Of a stretch of DNA of 64,000 nt, positions 45,401-54,915 are shown in pieces. The stretch comes from Plasmodium brasilianum (lineage: Eukaryota; Apicomplexa; Aconoidasida; Haemosporida; Plasmodiidae), in NCBI RefSeq assembly GCF_023973825.1, contig NC_090125.1, positions 1,175,501 to 1,239,500 on the forward strand, given 5' to 3'. A program made the position numbers and the translations under genes. The notes under the pieces are model-generated. The model saw nothing but the letters and a program-made list of their open reading frames with translations. It did no database searches and had not been told where the DNA came from. Numbering within the stretch: position 1 is the stretch's first letter; each line of letters begins with the position of its first letter.

Positions 45401-46561
45401 AGAGACAGAATGAGGGGAAGTTTAGGACAAAAGAATTGTTTGCAAGCATTGAACACAACATACAAAACGCTCTATTTATTCACTATCATCATGGCTCCTT
45501 TTACTCCCTTCATTTCGGAATACATATATCAGCAGCTTAGAAATGTCCATGGGGGGAAGCACCAACAGGAATTAGATCAGACGAAGCAGGTGCAATCGAA
45601 TCACACGCAGGATGCCAAAGGAAGAAGCACTCCTTCGCTAGTGAATAACACATGCAGAGATGTCCATTGCAATGAAGTAAGTGGTTTTGATAACAAAAAA
45701 GATGTGTCCAATATTTCGTGTACAGAAGAAATGGACAGGAGTAAGAGTGTCCATTTTATGATGCTGCCAAAAGTAGATGAACACTACACAATAAATTATG
45801 AAATTATTGAGCTAATTGAAAATATGAAGAACGTTATAATAATGGGTAGGATACTAAGAGAAAAGAGAAAAACAGCAAATAAGAAACCTCTAAAGTTATT
45901 AACAATAGTGCATAAGGATTCTAAATTTTTTAATAATTTTGATAAAATTACTCATTATATAAAAGAAGAATTAAACGTTCTAAATGTTGACTATTCCAAT
46001 GATGTAAGCTGCCTTACCTTTACAGCAGTTCCTAATTTTAAGAAATTAGGTACTAAACTAGGTGCGAACTTAAAAAGTATACAAAATAAAATAAAAGATA
46101 TGACTGTAGAAGAAATTAAAAAATATGAACAAGAAAGAAAAATACTAATTGATCAGGTTTTATTACAAGATGATGATATACTCATTCAAATGAAACATAA
46201 TCTTCAAGATATAAATATAGAAGCTATGAGTAATGACTCTATCACTATCTTAATGGACTTTACAGCAGATGCACAATTGGAAGATATGGCTAATGCTAGA
46301 GAAATATGTAATCATATACAAAAAATAAGAAAAAATTTATCTTTAATTCAAAACTCACCCATTCAAATGCATATCTTTATATCAGATGAAGAATTTAAAA
46401 AAAGTATGATAAAGGAAATAGAATATATTAAGAAATGCCTTAGACGTAATTTAAATCTTTTTAGTACCATGGAGGATGTTGAACATGTCAAAAATAAATT
46501 CCATGAGGAACATATAAAAGTAAATCATAAGGATGTAACTGTTGTATTTACCAAGGAGTAG
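42494..46561 (+). CDS. isoleucyl-tRNA synthetase, cytosolic type
   Basis: Single frame, 1355 residues. It charges tRNA-Ile with isoleucine for cytosolic translation. Class I signatures: PPFATGLPHYGH (HIGH box H-Y-G-H, 180-183), FGWDCHGLPIEYE, MESVWWVFSELYKRG, the editing-domain Thr-rich AWTTTPWTLPSNLALCVN and DDVGTGIVHCAPSYGEDDF, FVRVSSVSKNL, SRNRYWGTPLPLW, EGLDQTRGWFYTLLV and the KMSKR loop (816-820), then anticodon-binding helices (ENLTNWYIRLNRDR). Closely follows the eukaryotic cytosolic form; human IARS1 is 1262. Two low-complexity inserts lie in the editing domain (about 370-410) and near the C-terminal third. The first 121 residues are an extra basic region with SIAPIG-type repeats; a Met at 122 (ATG 42857) would give the usual cytosolic N terminus, so either start is possible. 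The target of several antimalarial isoleucine analogues in P. falciparum. Confidence 0.95.
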   Translation: MFLRKINHKKLKVDKIVARSGNILSAKKRLTRNISQVRSITHVRNICYISVISHREEKGFRGKKKRGQGSIAPVLVIAPIGSIARIATTVPIGNIAPIATALFAAPVAAFLNPEKRDQRDSMTALTFECVSESPNIVEEEEKILKYWKEIDAFNLSNKLSQNKKPYIFYDGPPFATGLPHYGHLLAGIIKDCVTRYNYQCNYYVERRFGWDCHGLPIEYEIEKENNINKKEDIIKMGIDVYNEKCRNIVLKYSNEWIKTVERIGRWIDFKNDYKTMDTTFMESVWWVFSELYKRGFIYKSFKVMPYSCKCNTPISNFELNLNYKDTPDPSVIIGFILSSSFPHVEEDYSKDEDKQELLQKYAIFYDPYFNAHARGGSTAPGAATAADTAFNTNNCSEKREPSAGTHVNNVDNVPSFSGEGLPNEVLAWTTTPWTLPSNLALCVNENFTYLRIQNRECKRIMIVGECRLDWIIKELKINPENICILNRFKGKYLKNLKYKPLFNEFYERYNFKERAYKILADDFVTDDVGTGIVHCAPSYGEDDFRICKDNEIIDPEKSILVDPLDENGFFTEEIELVKNMYLKDADNIIKKYLKEQNRLLSNNTIVHSYPFCWRSDTPLIYRAIPAWFVRVSSVSKNLLKNNDVTYWIPAHVKEKKFHNWIKDAKDWCISRNRYWGTPLPLWCDEKMETIICIGSIKQLEELSGVKNITDLHRHHIDKIEIDNPKGKHLPKLKRIAEVFDCWFESGSMPFAKVHYPFSTKKESLEKIFPADFIAEGLDQTRGWFYTLLVVSTLLFDKAPYKNLICNGLVLASDGKKMSKRLKNYPDPVYILNKYGADSLRLYLINSVAVRAENLKFQEKGVNEIVKSFILPFYHSFRFFAQEVTRFESRANGSTSGTDDGIGTMCCTKFVFSEQCIYQNDNIMDQWIFSCIQNLIRCVHEEMRAYKLYNVLPKLLHFIENLTNWYIRLNRDRMRGSLGQKNCLQALNTTYKTLYLFTIIMAPFTPFISEYIYQQLRNVHGGKHQQELDQTKQVQSNHTQDAKGRSTPSLVNNTCRDVHCNEVSGFDNKKDVSNISCTEEMDRSKSVHFMMLPKVDEHYTINYEIIELIENMKNVIIMGRILREKRKTANKKPLKLLTIVHKDSKFFNNFDKITHYIKEELNVLNVDYSNDVSCLTFTAVPNFKKLGTKLGANLKSIQNKIKDMTVEEIKKYEQERKILIDQVLLQDDDILIQMKHNLQDINIEAMSNDSITILMDFTADAQLEDMANAREICNHIQKIRKNLSLIQNSPIQMHIFISDEEFKKSMIKEIEYIKKCLRRNLNLFSTMEDVEHVKNKFHEEHIKVNHKDVTVVFTKE

Positions 46562-48101
46562 CAGCCACAGAGGACTGCGCCAGGGTAAGGGACTAAATCG
46601 GTACAGAGAAATCGTAGCGACAAATGCCCAGATGAGTGTTTCGTAGGCGTTCCTACCACCCTTGTTTACCATCATTTCTTACCACCCTTGTTTACCATCA
46701 TTTCTTACCACCCTTGTTTACCATCATTTCTTACCACCCTTGTTTACCATCATTTCTTACCACCCTTGTTTACCATCATTTCTTACCACCCTTGTCTACC
46801 ATCAATACTTACCACCCTTGTCTACCATCAATACTTACCACCCTTGTCTACCATCAATACTTACCACCCTTGTCTACCATCAATACTTACCACCCTTGTC
46901 TACCATCAATACTTACCACCCTTTCTTGTTCGTACCAAGCTTTTCTCGTACATGCGGATTCAAACAGAGTAGTGCAGTGCACAAGGAGGGGGAAAACGGA
47001 TATGAACGAACTCATTGCATAATTGCTACTGTCAGTGGTGGATGAGTATATATATGGCCAGATACACTTGTGTATGGGCTAGATGCATGTGTTTATGCCT
47101 TCCTTCTCATCAGTGCAAATAGCAAAATAGATGCACGTGCAATTCGGTTGGCGACTATTTGATTTGAGAAATAATGGAAAAAAAAAAAAAGTACAGAATG
47201 CAGATCATAAAATAAATCATGTAGACAAATGAAGTAACAATATGCAAAAAATAATGTGTACAAATTACCATATTGCACTTTATTTTTATTAGAAAAAATT
47301 ATTCAAACGTGGAGTACGAATGAATATGCATTTTCTTACAGTTTTAGTTACATATACGAATTTGCTTGCCACCTCTTGTCTATATAGTTGGAATATCTTT
47401 AACGCCGCGTGCACAAAAATGTGTATAAATGCATTGGTGTATTGCACATATGTGCTTATGTATACATAATGCTCTGTATATATATATATATATATATATT
47501 TGTACGAACACGCCCAACTCTCTTTAATTTTTCACAAGAAATTAAGAACATCAGTCTTATTTTTTGTATAAAACTTATAATGCAAATTGAGTTTCTTCTT
47601 TTTCTTTTTCGTTTACTTTTACTTTTACATTTTTTCTCGTCCTCTCTCTTTTTTTTTTTTTTTTCCGTTTTACGATTAAAAATACATGAGGACAAAAAAA
47701 AAAAAAAGGAGAAGAATAAAAAGCATTAGACGCATTAGAAGCGCAAGAAGCTGAAGAATCTGAAGAAGCATATATGCAGCTTAGGAACCTTGCCAAGCTG
47801 GAAGTGATCATATGGAGGAACACGATAAACACGCAAAACGCCATGAAGATAAAACGAATGAACACATAAACAAATCAACGAACATGTTTATTCATTTATA
47901 ATGCCATTGGAAATTTCAAACCATACAAATTTTTTTTTTTTTACAAAAATAATCATATATAACAGCAGTGATTTTACAGACGCAGTATTACGCACAATAC
48001 ATGAAAAGGCGAAATGATGCAAATAAAAGGATAAAATAATAAAAAATAATATAAATTAAATAATATGATAAAATTGAAATAAAAATACACATGACTAAGC
48101 A

Positions 48102-48147
<46 letters not shown>

Positions 48148-48616
48148 TAGGTGAAATGTATAAAATATAATATAAAGGATCCACGCAAGCCCCTAACACG
48201 TTAGAGTTACCTGGACGTGTAATCTCAGACACTGTTTCCTCTTCCTCGCATTTCTTGTAACAAAAAAAAAAAAAAGAAACTGATTTAAAATTCAGACATA
48301 CGTAAGCAACATATGTATGCACATATACATACACACGTACATACATATATATGTATATATATTTATATGTCCTTCTTCCAAGTGAACATTTCCTAATGGG
48401 TAATAAATATAATTCGATTATAATTCTCTATTCTCCTGAAACCAAGTTCATAAGTCGGTTTGGTCATTTTCTTACTTTCTTCCTTGACATAAGTAAGAGG
48501 TGCTTGTTCTGTTGTCTTCTTTAAGAGGGATATGCCTCTTTCTTGTTTTCTTCTCTTCTTTCCGCTATAACCACGACAACCCACTGCCAACTGCTACAAC
48601 CCACTGCCAACCACCG
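46562..48616. other. 2 kb convergent intergenic region with possible small exons
   Basis: Lies between IleRS (+) and eIF6 (-). After the 26-base minisatellite it has several short, GC-elevated open segments bounded by plausible splice signals. On plus: 47734-47868, reading LDALEAQEAEESEEAYMQL and ending MKIKRMNT-stop. On minus: 47160-47095 (VANRIARASILLFALMRRKA-stop, after AAATAG), about 48262-48211 (KKCEEEETVSEITRP, before GTAACT) and 48590-48393 (ERGISLLKKTTEQAPLTYV...). No set joins cleanly, and the strand is ambiguous. One or two small multi-exon genes or a noncoding RNA may lie here. Confidence 0.35.
46655..46925. repeat. 26-base minisatellite downstream of IleRS
   Basis: About ten copies of a 26-base unit sharing TTACCACCCTTG. 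The first five carry TTTACCATCATTTC and the last five CTACCATCAATAC, so the array has two homogeneous halves. It starts about 95 bases after the IleRS stop. Confidence 0.95.
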
Positions 48617-49360
48617 CTATATCATCGTTTGTATGATCGAAGACTTGTACATGAAATTTTCGTCAATGTTGGCATCCTCAATATTATTAAGTTTGAACAC
48701 CTTTTCAATGATACTTAGTTCAATAGCAGTAGTGTCCATGCCACAGAAAGCGGACCAATCATTAGCAACTAAGCCGGACCCAATGAGATCGCTTCCTCTA
48801 TTGATTGTACCAGTTATTAAAGGTATTTGTAGGAGTTCTGATAATTCTTCTATTTCTTGTGATGACGTCATAGCATGTAATAATCCACCATTATTAGTAA
48901 AATACGAATATGTACCTACTAATAAATTTCCAGCAATAGAAGTTCTAAACACTTCAATATCTAGAACATCCTGTATTATTTCTTCTGTTTCTCTATCTAT
49001 ATCTGTATGTATTAAACCGACATAATCATTAGCAGTAATACAATTACCTAAAGCAGATAAACGTTCTTCTATACGTTTTATTTTTACATTTTCTGGTAAA
49101 GCATTCCTTAAATGTAACAATTCTTGATCAGTACATATACTTGACACAAGCAATCCTTTTCTATTACCAACACATACTCTACCTATAACCTTGGTACCTC
49201 CTATTGTTGTATATATCAAAGGAATGTGTTGTGATAACTCAGACTCAAATACACTTGAAAAATTTTCCGATCCTCCTAGAGCTATTAATGCATATGCATT
49301 TGTTAACCTCGAAAAGACTCCGACTTCGTTCGAGTTCTCAAACTGCACTCGGACTGCCAT
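48617..49360 (-). CDS. EIF6: eukaryotic translation initiation factor 6 (eIF6)
   Basis: Single exon, 247 residues from ATG at 49360 (MAVRVQFENSNEVG); a reading from 49369 begins with TTG and is rejected. eIF6 is made in the nucleolus with the pre-60S subunit, keeps 60S from joining 40S early, and is released by the SBDS/EFL1 pair. The match to human eIF6 is nearly end to end with five pseudo-repeats of the pentein fold: YALIALGGSENFSSVFESEL, IGRVCVGNRKGLLV, TDQELLHLRNALPE, RIEERLSALGNCI, DRETEEIIQDVLDIEVFR, LVGTYSYFTNNGGLLH, LLQIPLITGTINRGSDLI and NDWSAFCGMDTTAIELSIIE (20 residues). Length equals the human 245. No low-complexity insert, unusual for this genome and a sign of tight structural constraint. 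Confidence 0.97.
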   Translation of the reverse strand: MAVRVQFENSNEVGVFSRLTNAYALIALGGSENFSSVFESELSQHIPLIYTTIGGTKVIGRVCVGNRKGLLVSSICTDQELLHLRNALPENVKIKRIEERLSALGNCITANDYVGLIHTDIDRETEEIIQDVLDIEVFRTSIAGNLLVGTYSYFTNNGGLLHAMTSSQEIEELSELLQIPLITGTINRGSDLIGSGLVANDWSAFCGMDTTAIELSIIEKVFKLNNIEDANIDENFMYKSSIIQTMI

Positions 49361-49374
49361 CTTGCACAAATCAT

Positions 49375-49535
49375 TCGGGTGTGCTGATGCGTATGTGCTG
49401 ATGCGTATGTGCTGATGCGTATGTGCTAATGCGTATGTGCTAATGCGTATGTGCTAATGCGTATGTGCTAATGCGTATGTGCTAATGCGTATGTGCTGAT
49501 GCGTATGTGCTGATGCGTATGTGCTGATGCATATG
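49375..49535. repeat. 14-base minisatellite adjoining the eIF6 start codon
   Basis: About eleven copies of GTGCTGATGCGTAT / GTGCTAATGCGTAT. It begins about 15 bases upstream of the eIF6 ATG (49360), so it must lie in its 5' leader or core promoter. On the eIF6 strand the unit is ATACGCATCAGCAC. Confidence 0.94.
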
Positions 49536-49794
49536 CACATACATACACACATACACATATGTATATGTATACCTTCACTTATTACGCACAATATATGTTA
49601 TTATGTGTCCACTGCTAAAAGCGTATGGTGACAAATTGAAGTTTTGATAGAGTTCTGTCTAAGCCTATTACGCGCTCGTTTGTAGTAAATGTGCAATGTT
49701 TATTATGTACGTGCTTATGTATATATTTATATATCTGTGGAGGTACTTACAGGCGTACGCAACCTTATTATGTACATAACTTACCCCTCTGCTT

Positions 49795-49970
49795 TATACT
49801 ATTTTGTTGTATTATTACTTTATTATACTACTTTGTAATATTATTTTGTTATACTATTTTGTTATATTATTTTGTTATATTACTTTATTATACTACTTTG
49901 TTATACTATTTTGTTATATTATTTTGTTATATTATTTTGTTATACTATTTTGTTATTTCATTTCATTTTA
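49795..49970. repeat. (TATTTTGTTATAC)n T-rich repeat
   Basis: Degenerate TATTATTTTGTTATACTA units over about 170 bases. Noncoding; the Tyr/Phe/Cys frames across it are artefacts. Confidence 0.8.
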
Positions 49971-51056
49971 TTTTTTTTAAGGCTTTTGAAAACAGTAACG
50001 CTGACTAGGTGGGTCTGCATCGCAAGTCATCCTTTCCGCTTCACAAAAAGAAGAATTTTATTGTCGTTAAGAGAAAAAGCACACACAAAAAAATGGTTTA
50101 CTCTTCCAAATTAGGCTACTACATCTGTTATATGTACGTGTAACATACACTTAAGCACATTTACGTACAATATATACCTTATATATATAGTAACGTATGT
50201 ATTACATGCGTATAAAACAAGTATGTATTATACGTCAAAAAAAAAAAAAAAAAAAAAAAAAAATATGATGATTTTCAAATTCTTTATTTTTTCCAGCACT
50301 TATAAATCGTAATTGCTATTTTATATTATAATCTTTTTTGAATGTAGCAATTTTTATTTTATTTTTTGTTTTTTTGTACTACAATAATGATGCTACTTAA
50401 ACGTATAATGACATTTTGCTTATATATATATATATATATTATTATACTCTTATAACTTCTGTTTTAATTAATTTTTTTTTTTTTTCTTTTTCAATGAAAA
50501 CTTTTTAGCGCATTTTTTCTCACTGGCATGTTACTACTATGCGCTCAATTTTACATCTGCATTAATGCCGTTTCTGTGCTTATGCATACATAGATGGATA
50601 AATAATAAAGGTCTGCATAAATAGATGTACAAAATAAGTAGAATTATCATATATATACCTATGTACGCACATATTTGTATACATATATATATATATACCT
50701 ACTTACAAATACGTGCATTGCATACATACACGAATACATTTCATTTTGGAGTAAAACGTAAATGATGCGCTTTGCTGTTCGTCGGTATACCATTTGGCGG
50801 TGAAAAAAAAAAATAATAAAAATAATAAAAAAATAAAAAAAAAATAAAAAAAAATAAAAAAAATAAATTATAATAAAATAAAAAGTTTTACTGTATAGTT
50901 TTACTTTATAAATACAAATACGTACATATTATTATATACGTATATTTTGTGCGTATGTTTATTCCCCTTAATTGGGCGAAGATTTGCTTCTAAAAATGCT
51001 ACAGTTAAAAAAAATAAATAAATAAAATGCCACGATCAGTTCAATGCAATTTTGTT

Positions 51057-51190
51057 AGTACAACTCAGCAAAGTTTGGTACAACTCAGCAAAGTTTGGTA
51101 CAACTCAGCAAAGTTTGGTACAACTCAGCAAAGTTTGGTACAACTCAGCAAAATTTGGTACAACTCAGCAAAGTTTGGTACAAATTAGCA
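51057..51190. repeat. 20-base minisatellite (CAACTCAGCAAAGTTTGGTA)n
   Basis: Six to seven near-perfect head-to-tail copies in otherwise featureless intergenic DNA, with the final copy decayed (CAAATTAGCAAAATTTAATA). Confidence 0.95.
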
Positions 51191-51594
51191 AAATTTAATA
51201 TTTTTTTTTTATGGCTCGTTTTTCTTATTTTTTTCATTGCAATATAAATACGTGTAAAAATATACAAAAAGATATAGCACTTATTTTATACATATACAAG
51301 TATATATAATACGTTTGCGTACATACTTATATACATATATACGAATATATTCTTATGTATGCAAAATTTTTGCTTATTTTTGCCCTATATATTTTTTAAC
51401 CCAACCTACTTCGTCTTTATTCTTTGCACAACTTTTTTCCTTTTAAATTTTTAACTATACATTTATTGTTAAAAGGGGCACGCACATATCTGTTTTTATG
51501 CAAATTCGTATAAGAGAGTAGTAACAGCAAACTAGTTAGCACGTACGTACATAAAAACTTATCAACGCCTTTATGCGTTTATACATGTATACGT

Positions 51595-51735
51595 TTATGC
51601 ACGTTTACATTTATGCATGTTTACGTTTATTCATGTTTACGTTTATGCATGTTTACATTTATGCATGTTTACATTTATGCATGTTTACATTTATGCATGT
51701 TTACGTTTATGCATGTTTACGTTTATACGCGTAAT
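51595..51735. repeat. 16-base minisatellite (GTTTACATTTATGCAT)n
   Basis: Eight to nine copies alternating GTTTACATTTATGCAT and GTTTACGTTTATGCAT. Noncoding. Confidence 0.92.
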
Positions 51736-52154
51736 GCATGTGCATACCTGTTTAATACAGAAATAAAGTATACAAACATTGAAGTACCAATTTGGCGGCA
51801 AAAAATTTGAATATTATTTAAAAAAATATATTAACGCATAATGATATAACGTATTTTCAAAAAAATCGTGTCGTCCTGTTGAACCAAAAATTTTCGTAGT
51901 TATATATTACACTGTTAAAGCTAAAAAAGGGGAATAATAAAAAGGAAAAAAAAAAAAAAAAAAAAGCAAAGAAAAAATAGTGGTTTTCAAAAAGTTTACG
52001 TCTCTTAATCATTTTAGTCTTTATGAAAAAGAAAATAAATGGTTATTACGTTAATAAAATATTATGACCCCCACTGATAATCACGCATGAACGTGCTCTT
52101 ATATTTCTCGGCATGCCCATAGATATATATATATATATATAATACACAACGTGG

Positions 52155-52482
52155 TTAATGCCGAACGGAAGCCCCCCTTTTAACAGAACTATTGAACATA
52201 TCTTATGTGTAAAATTAGAAGGGAAAAGTTTTAGAGGACTACTTACACATTAGCAGCCGCCTTGTTATTTTTCCTCGGTACATGGTTACTATCCCATTTA
52301 TGATAATATTATTTCGTTGATAGAGTTAAATTTTCGTAGTACACTGTTGAAACGTAAAGAAAAGCTTGAGTGAGTTGTGCTTGTAAATAGTCGAGGTGTA
52401 ACCTACTGCTCTTTCGTGTGAAATGCTTGCATGAATAATATAACGAGCTAGATATACCTCCAAAAGATCTCTTATTGGACAT
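52155..52482 (-). CDS. possible small gene, one or three exons
   Basis: ATG at 52482 opens MSNKRSFGGISSSLYYSCKH, running to TAA at 52309 as a single 57-residue frame (ending NLTLSTK) with balanced composition unlike neighbouring spacer. Alternatively it splices: exon 1 52482-52407 (donor GTAGGT), exon 2 52288-52247 (ITMYRGKITRRLLM, donor GTAAGTAG), exon 3 52201-52155 (YMFNSSVKRGASVRH and TAA), all phases compatible, giving 54 basic residues. Both models are basic and Ser/Arg-rich, consistent with a small mitochondrial or RNA-associated protein, but no family is recognised. Head-to-head with the DEAD-box gene 308 bases away, so it could also be part of that gene's leader region. Confidence 0.35.
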
Positions 52483-52789
52483 GTACCATACGTACATATG
52501 TGTACATATATACGCATATGTATATATTATTATTTTATTATTTTTTTTTTCATGGTTTTGTTTTTGCTTTGCTCATTTAGCATATATTTAACTGAAATAA
52601 GTTCAAGTTAAATTTTGATGAGTACGTTTGAACGTCTATAAGTTGCAGTTGTAGTGGTAGTGCTATTCCACTCGGGCGTTTGCTCCCATTCTATGCCATT
52701 CGCTTCTTTTCTTTCTTTCGTTTCTTTTTTTTTTTTTTCTGCCCTTTTATTTATTCCAAGCCACGTGAACGTTTCCCCCATAGCTACCA

Positions 52790-54274
52790 ATGAAGGTGTG
52801 TTACTCAATGCGCAAAGGCCCGTTGTCTAGGATTTCTAAATTATGGAAGCTGTTTTACATAAGGAAGTATTTGAATAAAAAGTATAAGGAAAGGGAAAGA
52901 AGGAAAAAAAAAGAGGAAAGTTATGAGCGTAATAAAGGTGAGAAGAGTGTTAAGAGCAAGTGGAATGAGGAGAAGGGGAATGCGTCAATTCGGGGTAACA
53001 ATATGGTAACGTTCGAAAGTTTAGGAGTAGAAGAATGGTTGATAAAGATAAGTAAGAGCGTACATATAGTACATCCGACCAAAATTCAACGCTTATGTTT
53101 GCCTCTTATCATTGAAGGTAAAAATGTAATTGGTTCGTCTGAAACTGGTACAGGTAAAACGATATGCTATTGTTGGAGTATTTTACAAGAATTAAATAAA
53201 AATTTTTTTGCAGTTTTTGCGTTAATATTAGTACCAACAAGAGAGTTAGTATTTCAAATAGTTGAGCAATTTCATTTATATGGGACGAAAATAGGTGTTA
53301 AGGTATTGTCATGCATTGGAGGTTTTTCTCTAATAGAACAAAGAAGTATATTGTTAAGTAAACCACATATTGTTGTTGGTACCCCAGGTAGAGTAAGTGA
53401 CCTATTATATAACTGTGAGGATATAATAAAATGTTTTAAAAGGTTACGATATATTGTTTTGGATGAAGCGGATTTACTTTTGCAAAAGTGTTTTGAAAGT
53501 AAATTAAAAATTATTCTTGATAGTATTCCTAAAAGTAGTAATAATAGCGAAAGGAAAACTTTATTTTTTAGCTCAACTATTACTGATGCTTTACATTACA
53601 TAAAGGAAGGTTTTCCAAATGATAACCTTCTCCTCGTTAATGCAAATAAAAAGCAAAAACCAGTGAAAAATTTAGATCAACGTTATATATATATTGATGA
53701 CATAGCACAAATAACTTATTTAGTATATATTTTAAAAAATAAATTAACCGATCAATCTGGAATTATATTTACAGCCAATAGTTATAAATGTGAACTGATA
53801 TACACAGTTCTAAATATGTTAAATCATTTCTCCGTCGAATGCTTACACTCATCCAAAGAACAAAAAAAAAGAATGTCATCCTTATCAAAATTTAAAAACG
53901 GGATGTGCAAAATTTTAGTAGCAACAGATATAATTAGCAGAGGAATAGATATACCCAAAATTTCTTTTGTAATAAATTTTGATTTCCCGAATGATACGGT
54001 TAAGTATATACATAGAGTAGGTAGAACTGCCAGAGCAGACAGAAAAGGGCTAGCCATATCATTTATCGACAAAAAAGATATAAAATCCTTTAACGAGGTT
54101 AAAAAAATTATGAAACATAAGTTAAAGCCTTATGTATTGAACAAAGCACTTGTTCTTAAACATATGTTCAAAATTGGAAGAGTCATAAAAAAAGCAGAAA
54201 TGCAACTAGAAGAACAGAAAGATGTTAAAAAGGAAAATGAAAAATTGAAACAGTTCATTTATCTTAACGAGTGA
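52790..54274 (+). CDS. DEAD-box RNA helicase, DDX49/Dbp8-like
   Basis: Single exon, 494 residues, start MKVCYSMRKG. ATP-dependent RNA helicase; the closest pattern is DDX49/Dbp8, a nucleolar factor for 40S pre-rRNA processing. Motifs: F-x8-W and PTKIQRLCLPLI (Q motif, about 96), SETGTGKT (117-124), PTRELVFQI, GG then TPGRVSDLL, DEAD (225-228), motif III as SST rather than SAT, GIIFTAN (IV), VATDIISRGIDIP (V) and HRVGRTARADRKG (VI). The first 80 residues are basic and repetitive (RRKKKEE), likely a nucleolar targeting region, and the C terminus ends in a Lys-rich coiled-coil-like stretch. The core length of about 400 is usual. Subfamily assignment is by eye and less sure than the DEAD-box call itself. 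Confidence 0.92.
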   Translation: MKVCYSMRKGPLSRISKLWKLFYIRKYLNKKYKERERRKKKEESYERNKGEKSVKSKWNEEKGNASIRGNNMVTFESLGVEEWLIKISKSVHIVHPTKIQRLCLPLIIEGKNVIGSSETGTGKTICYCWSILQELNKNFFAVFALILVPTRELVFQIVEQFHLYGTKIGVKVLSCIGGFSLIEQRSILLSKPHIVVGTPGRVSDLLYNCEDIIKCFKRLRYIVLDEADLLLQKCFESKLKIILDSIPKSSNNSERKTLFFSSTITDALHYIKEGFPNDNLLLVNANKKQKPVKNLDQRYIYIDDIAQITYLVYILKNKLTDQSGIIFTANSYKCELIYTVLNMLNHFSVECLHSSKEQKKRMSSLSKFKNGMCKILVATDIISRGIDIPKISFVINFDFPNDTVKYIHRVGRTARADRKGLAISFIDKKDIKSFNEVKKIMKHKLKPYVLNKALVLKHMFKIGRVIKKAEMQLEEQKDVKKENEKLKQFIYLNE

Positions 54275-54640
54275 TAACACAATGCGGGAGATATTTTTTA
54301 ATCAGTTACGTAAAATTTACAAATGCAGCAAGTTAAAAAAAAAAAAAAAAAAATTTGGCTGTTTTACATGAACAGTTCATAAAAAGGATTATCTATTTTA
54401 AAAAAGAAAATTGTTTCCCATTCGATGAATAGTAGGCAGATACTATTTGTGCCTTTATGTGTTACGACATAAGAGCGAATATTTTTGTCCTTCTCTATAA
54501 ACCTGTTTTACACCCCTTTTGTTTTATTGGTATGTCATGCCATTATAGTGTATTTTCTTGCTTGTGGTTTTATTATACAATTTCATGCACACGTGAATAT
54601 GTTTATATTTTTTTATACCCCTCGCAGAAGAACATACGTC

Positions 54641-54671
<31 letters not shown>

Positions 54672-54852
54672 CAGCTTTTAAAAACATAACTCTGTTGACG
54701 TGTAGTTTATTTTTCACTATTCATTCGTATGCGATGTGTGCAATTTTTCGTTAGATGTTCGTAAAAAATGTTTTAGTATATTTTTATGTGAACCGTTAAT
54801 TTGTTTTTTTTTTGTTAATATGGGCATAAGCATTCACGTATTCAAGCGTGCG

Positions 54853-54915
<63 letters not shown>

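Larger units (their letters stand above)
49361..52789. other. 3.4 kb divergent intergenic region
   Basis: Between eIF6 (-) and the DEAD-box helicase (+). It contains minisatellites at 49375-49535, 51057-51190 and 51595-51735, T/A-rich repeat DNA at 49795-49970 and 50810-50880, a poly-A run of 31 at about 50238, and one likely small minus-strand gene near 52155-52482 (listed separately). No other gene seen. Confidence 0.55.

Noticed and set aside
46636..47022. Three overlapping plus-strand frames with YHHFLPPL-type repeats
   Set aside because: All come from the 26-base minisatellite after IleRS.
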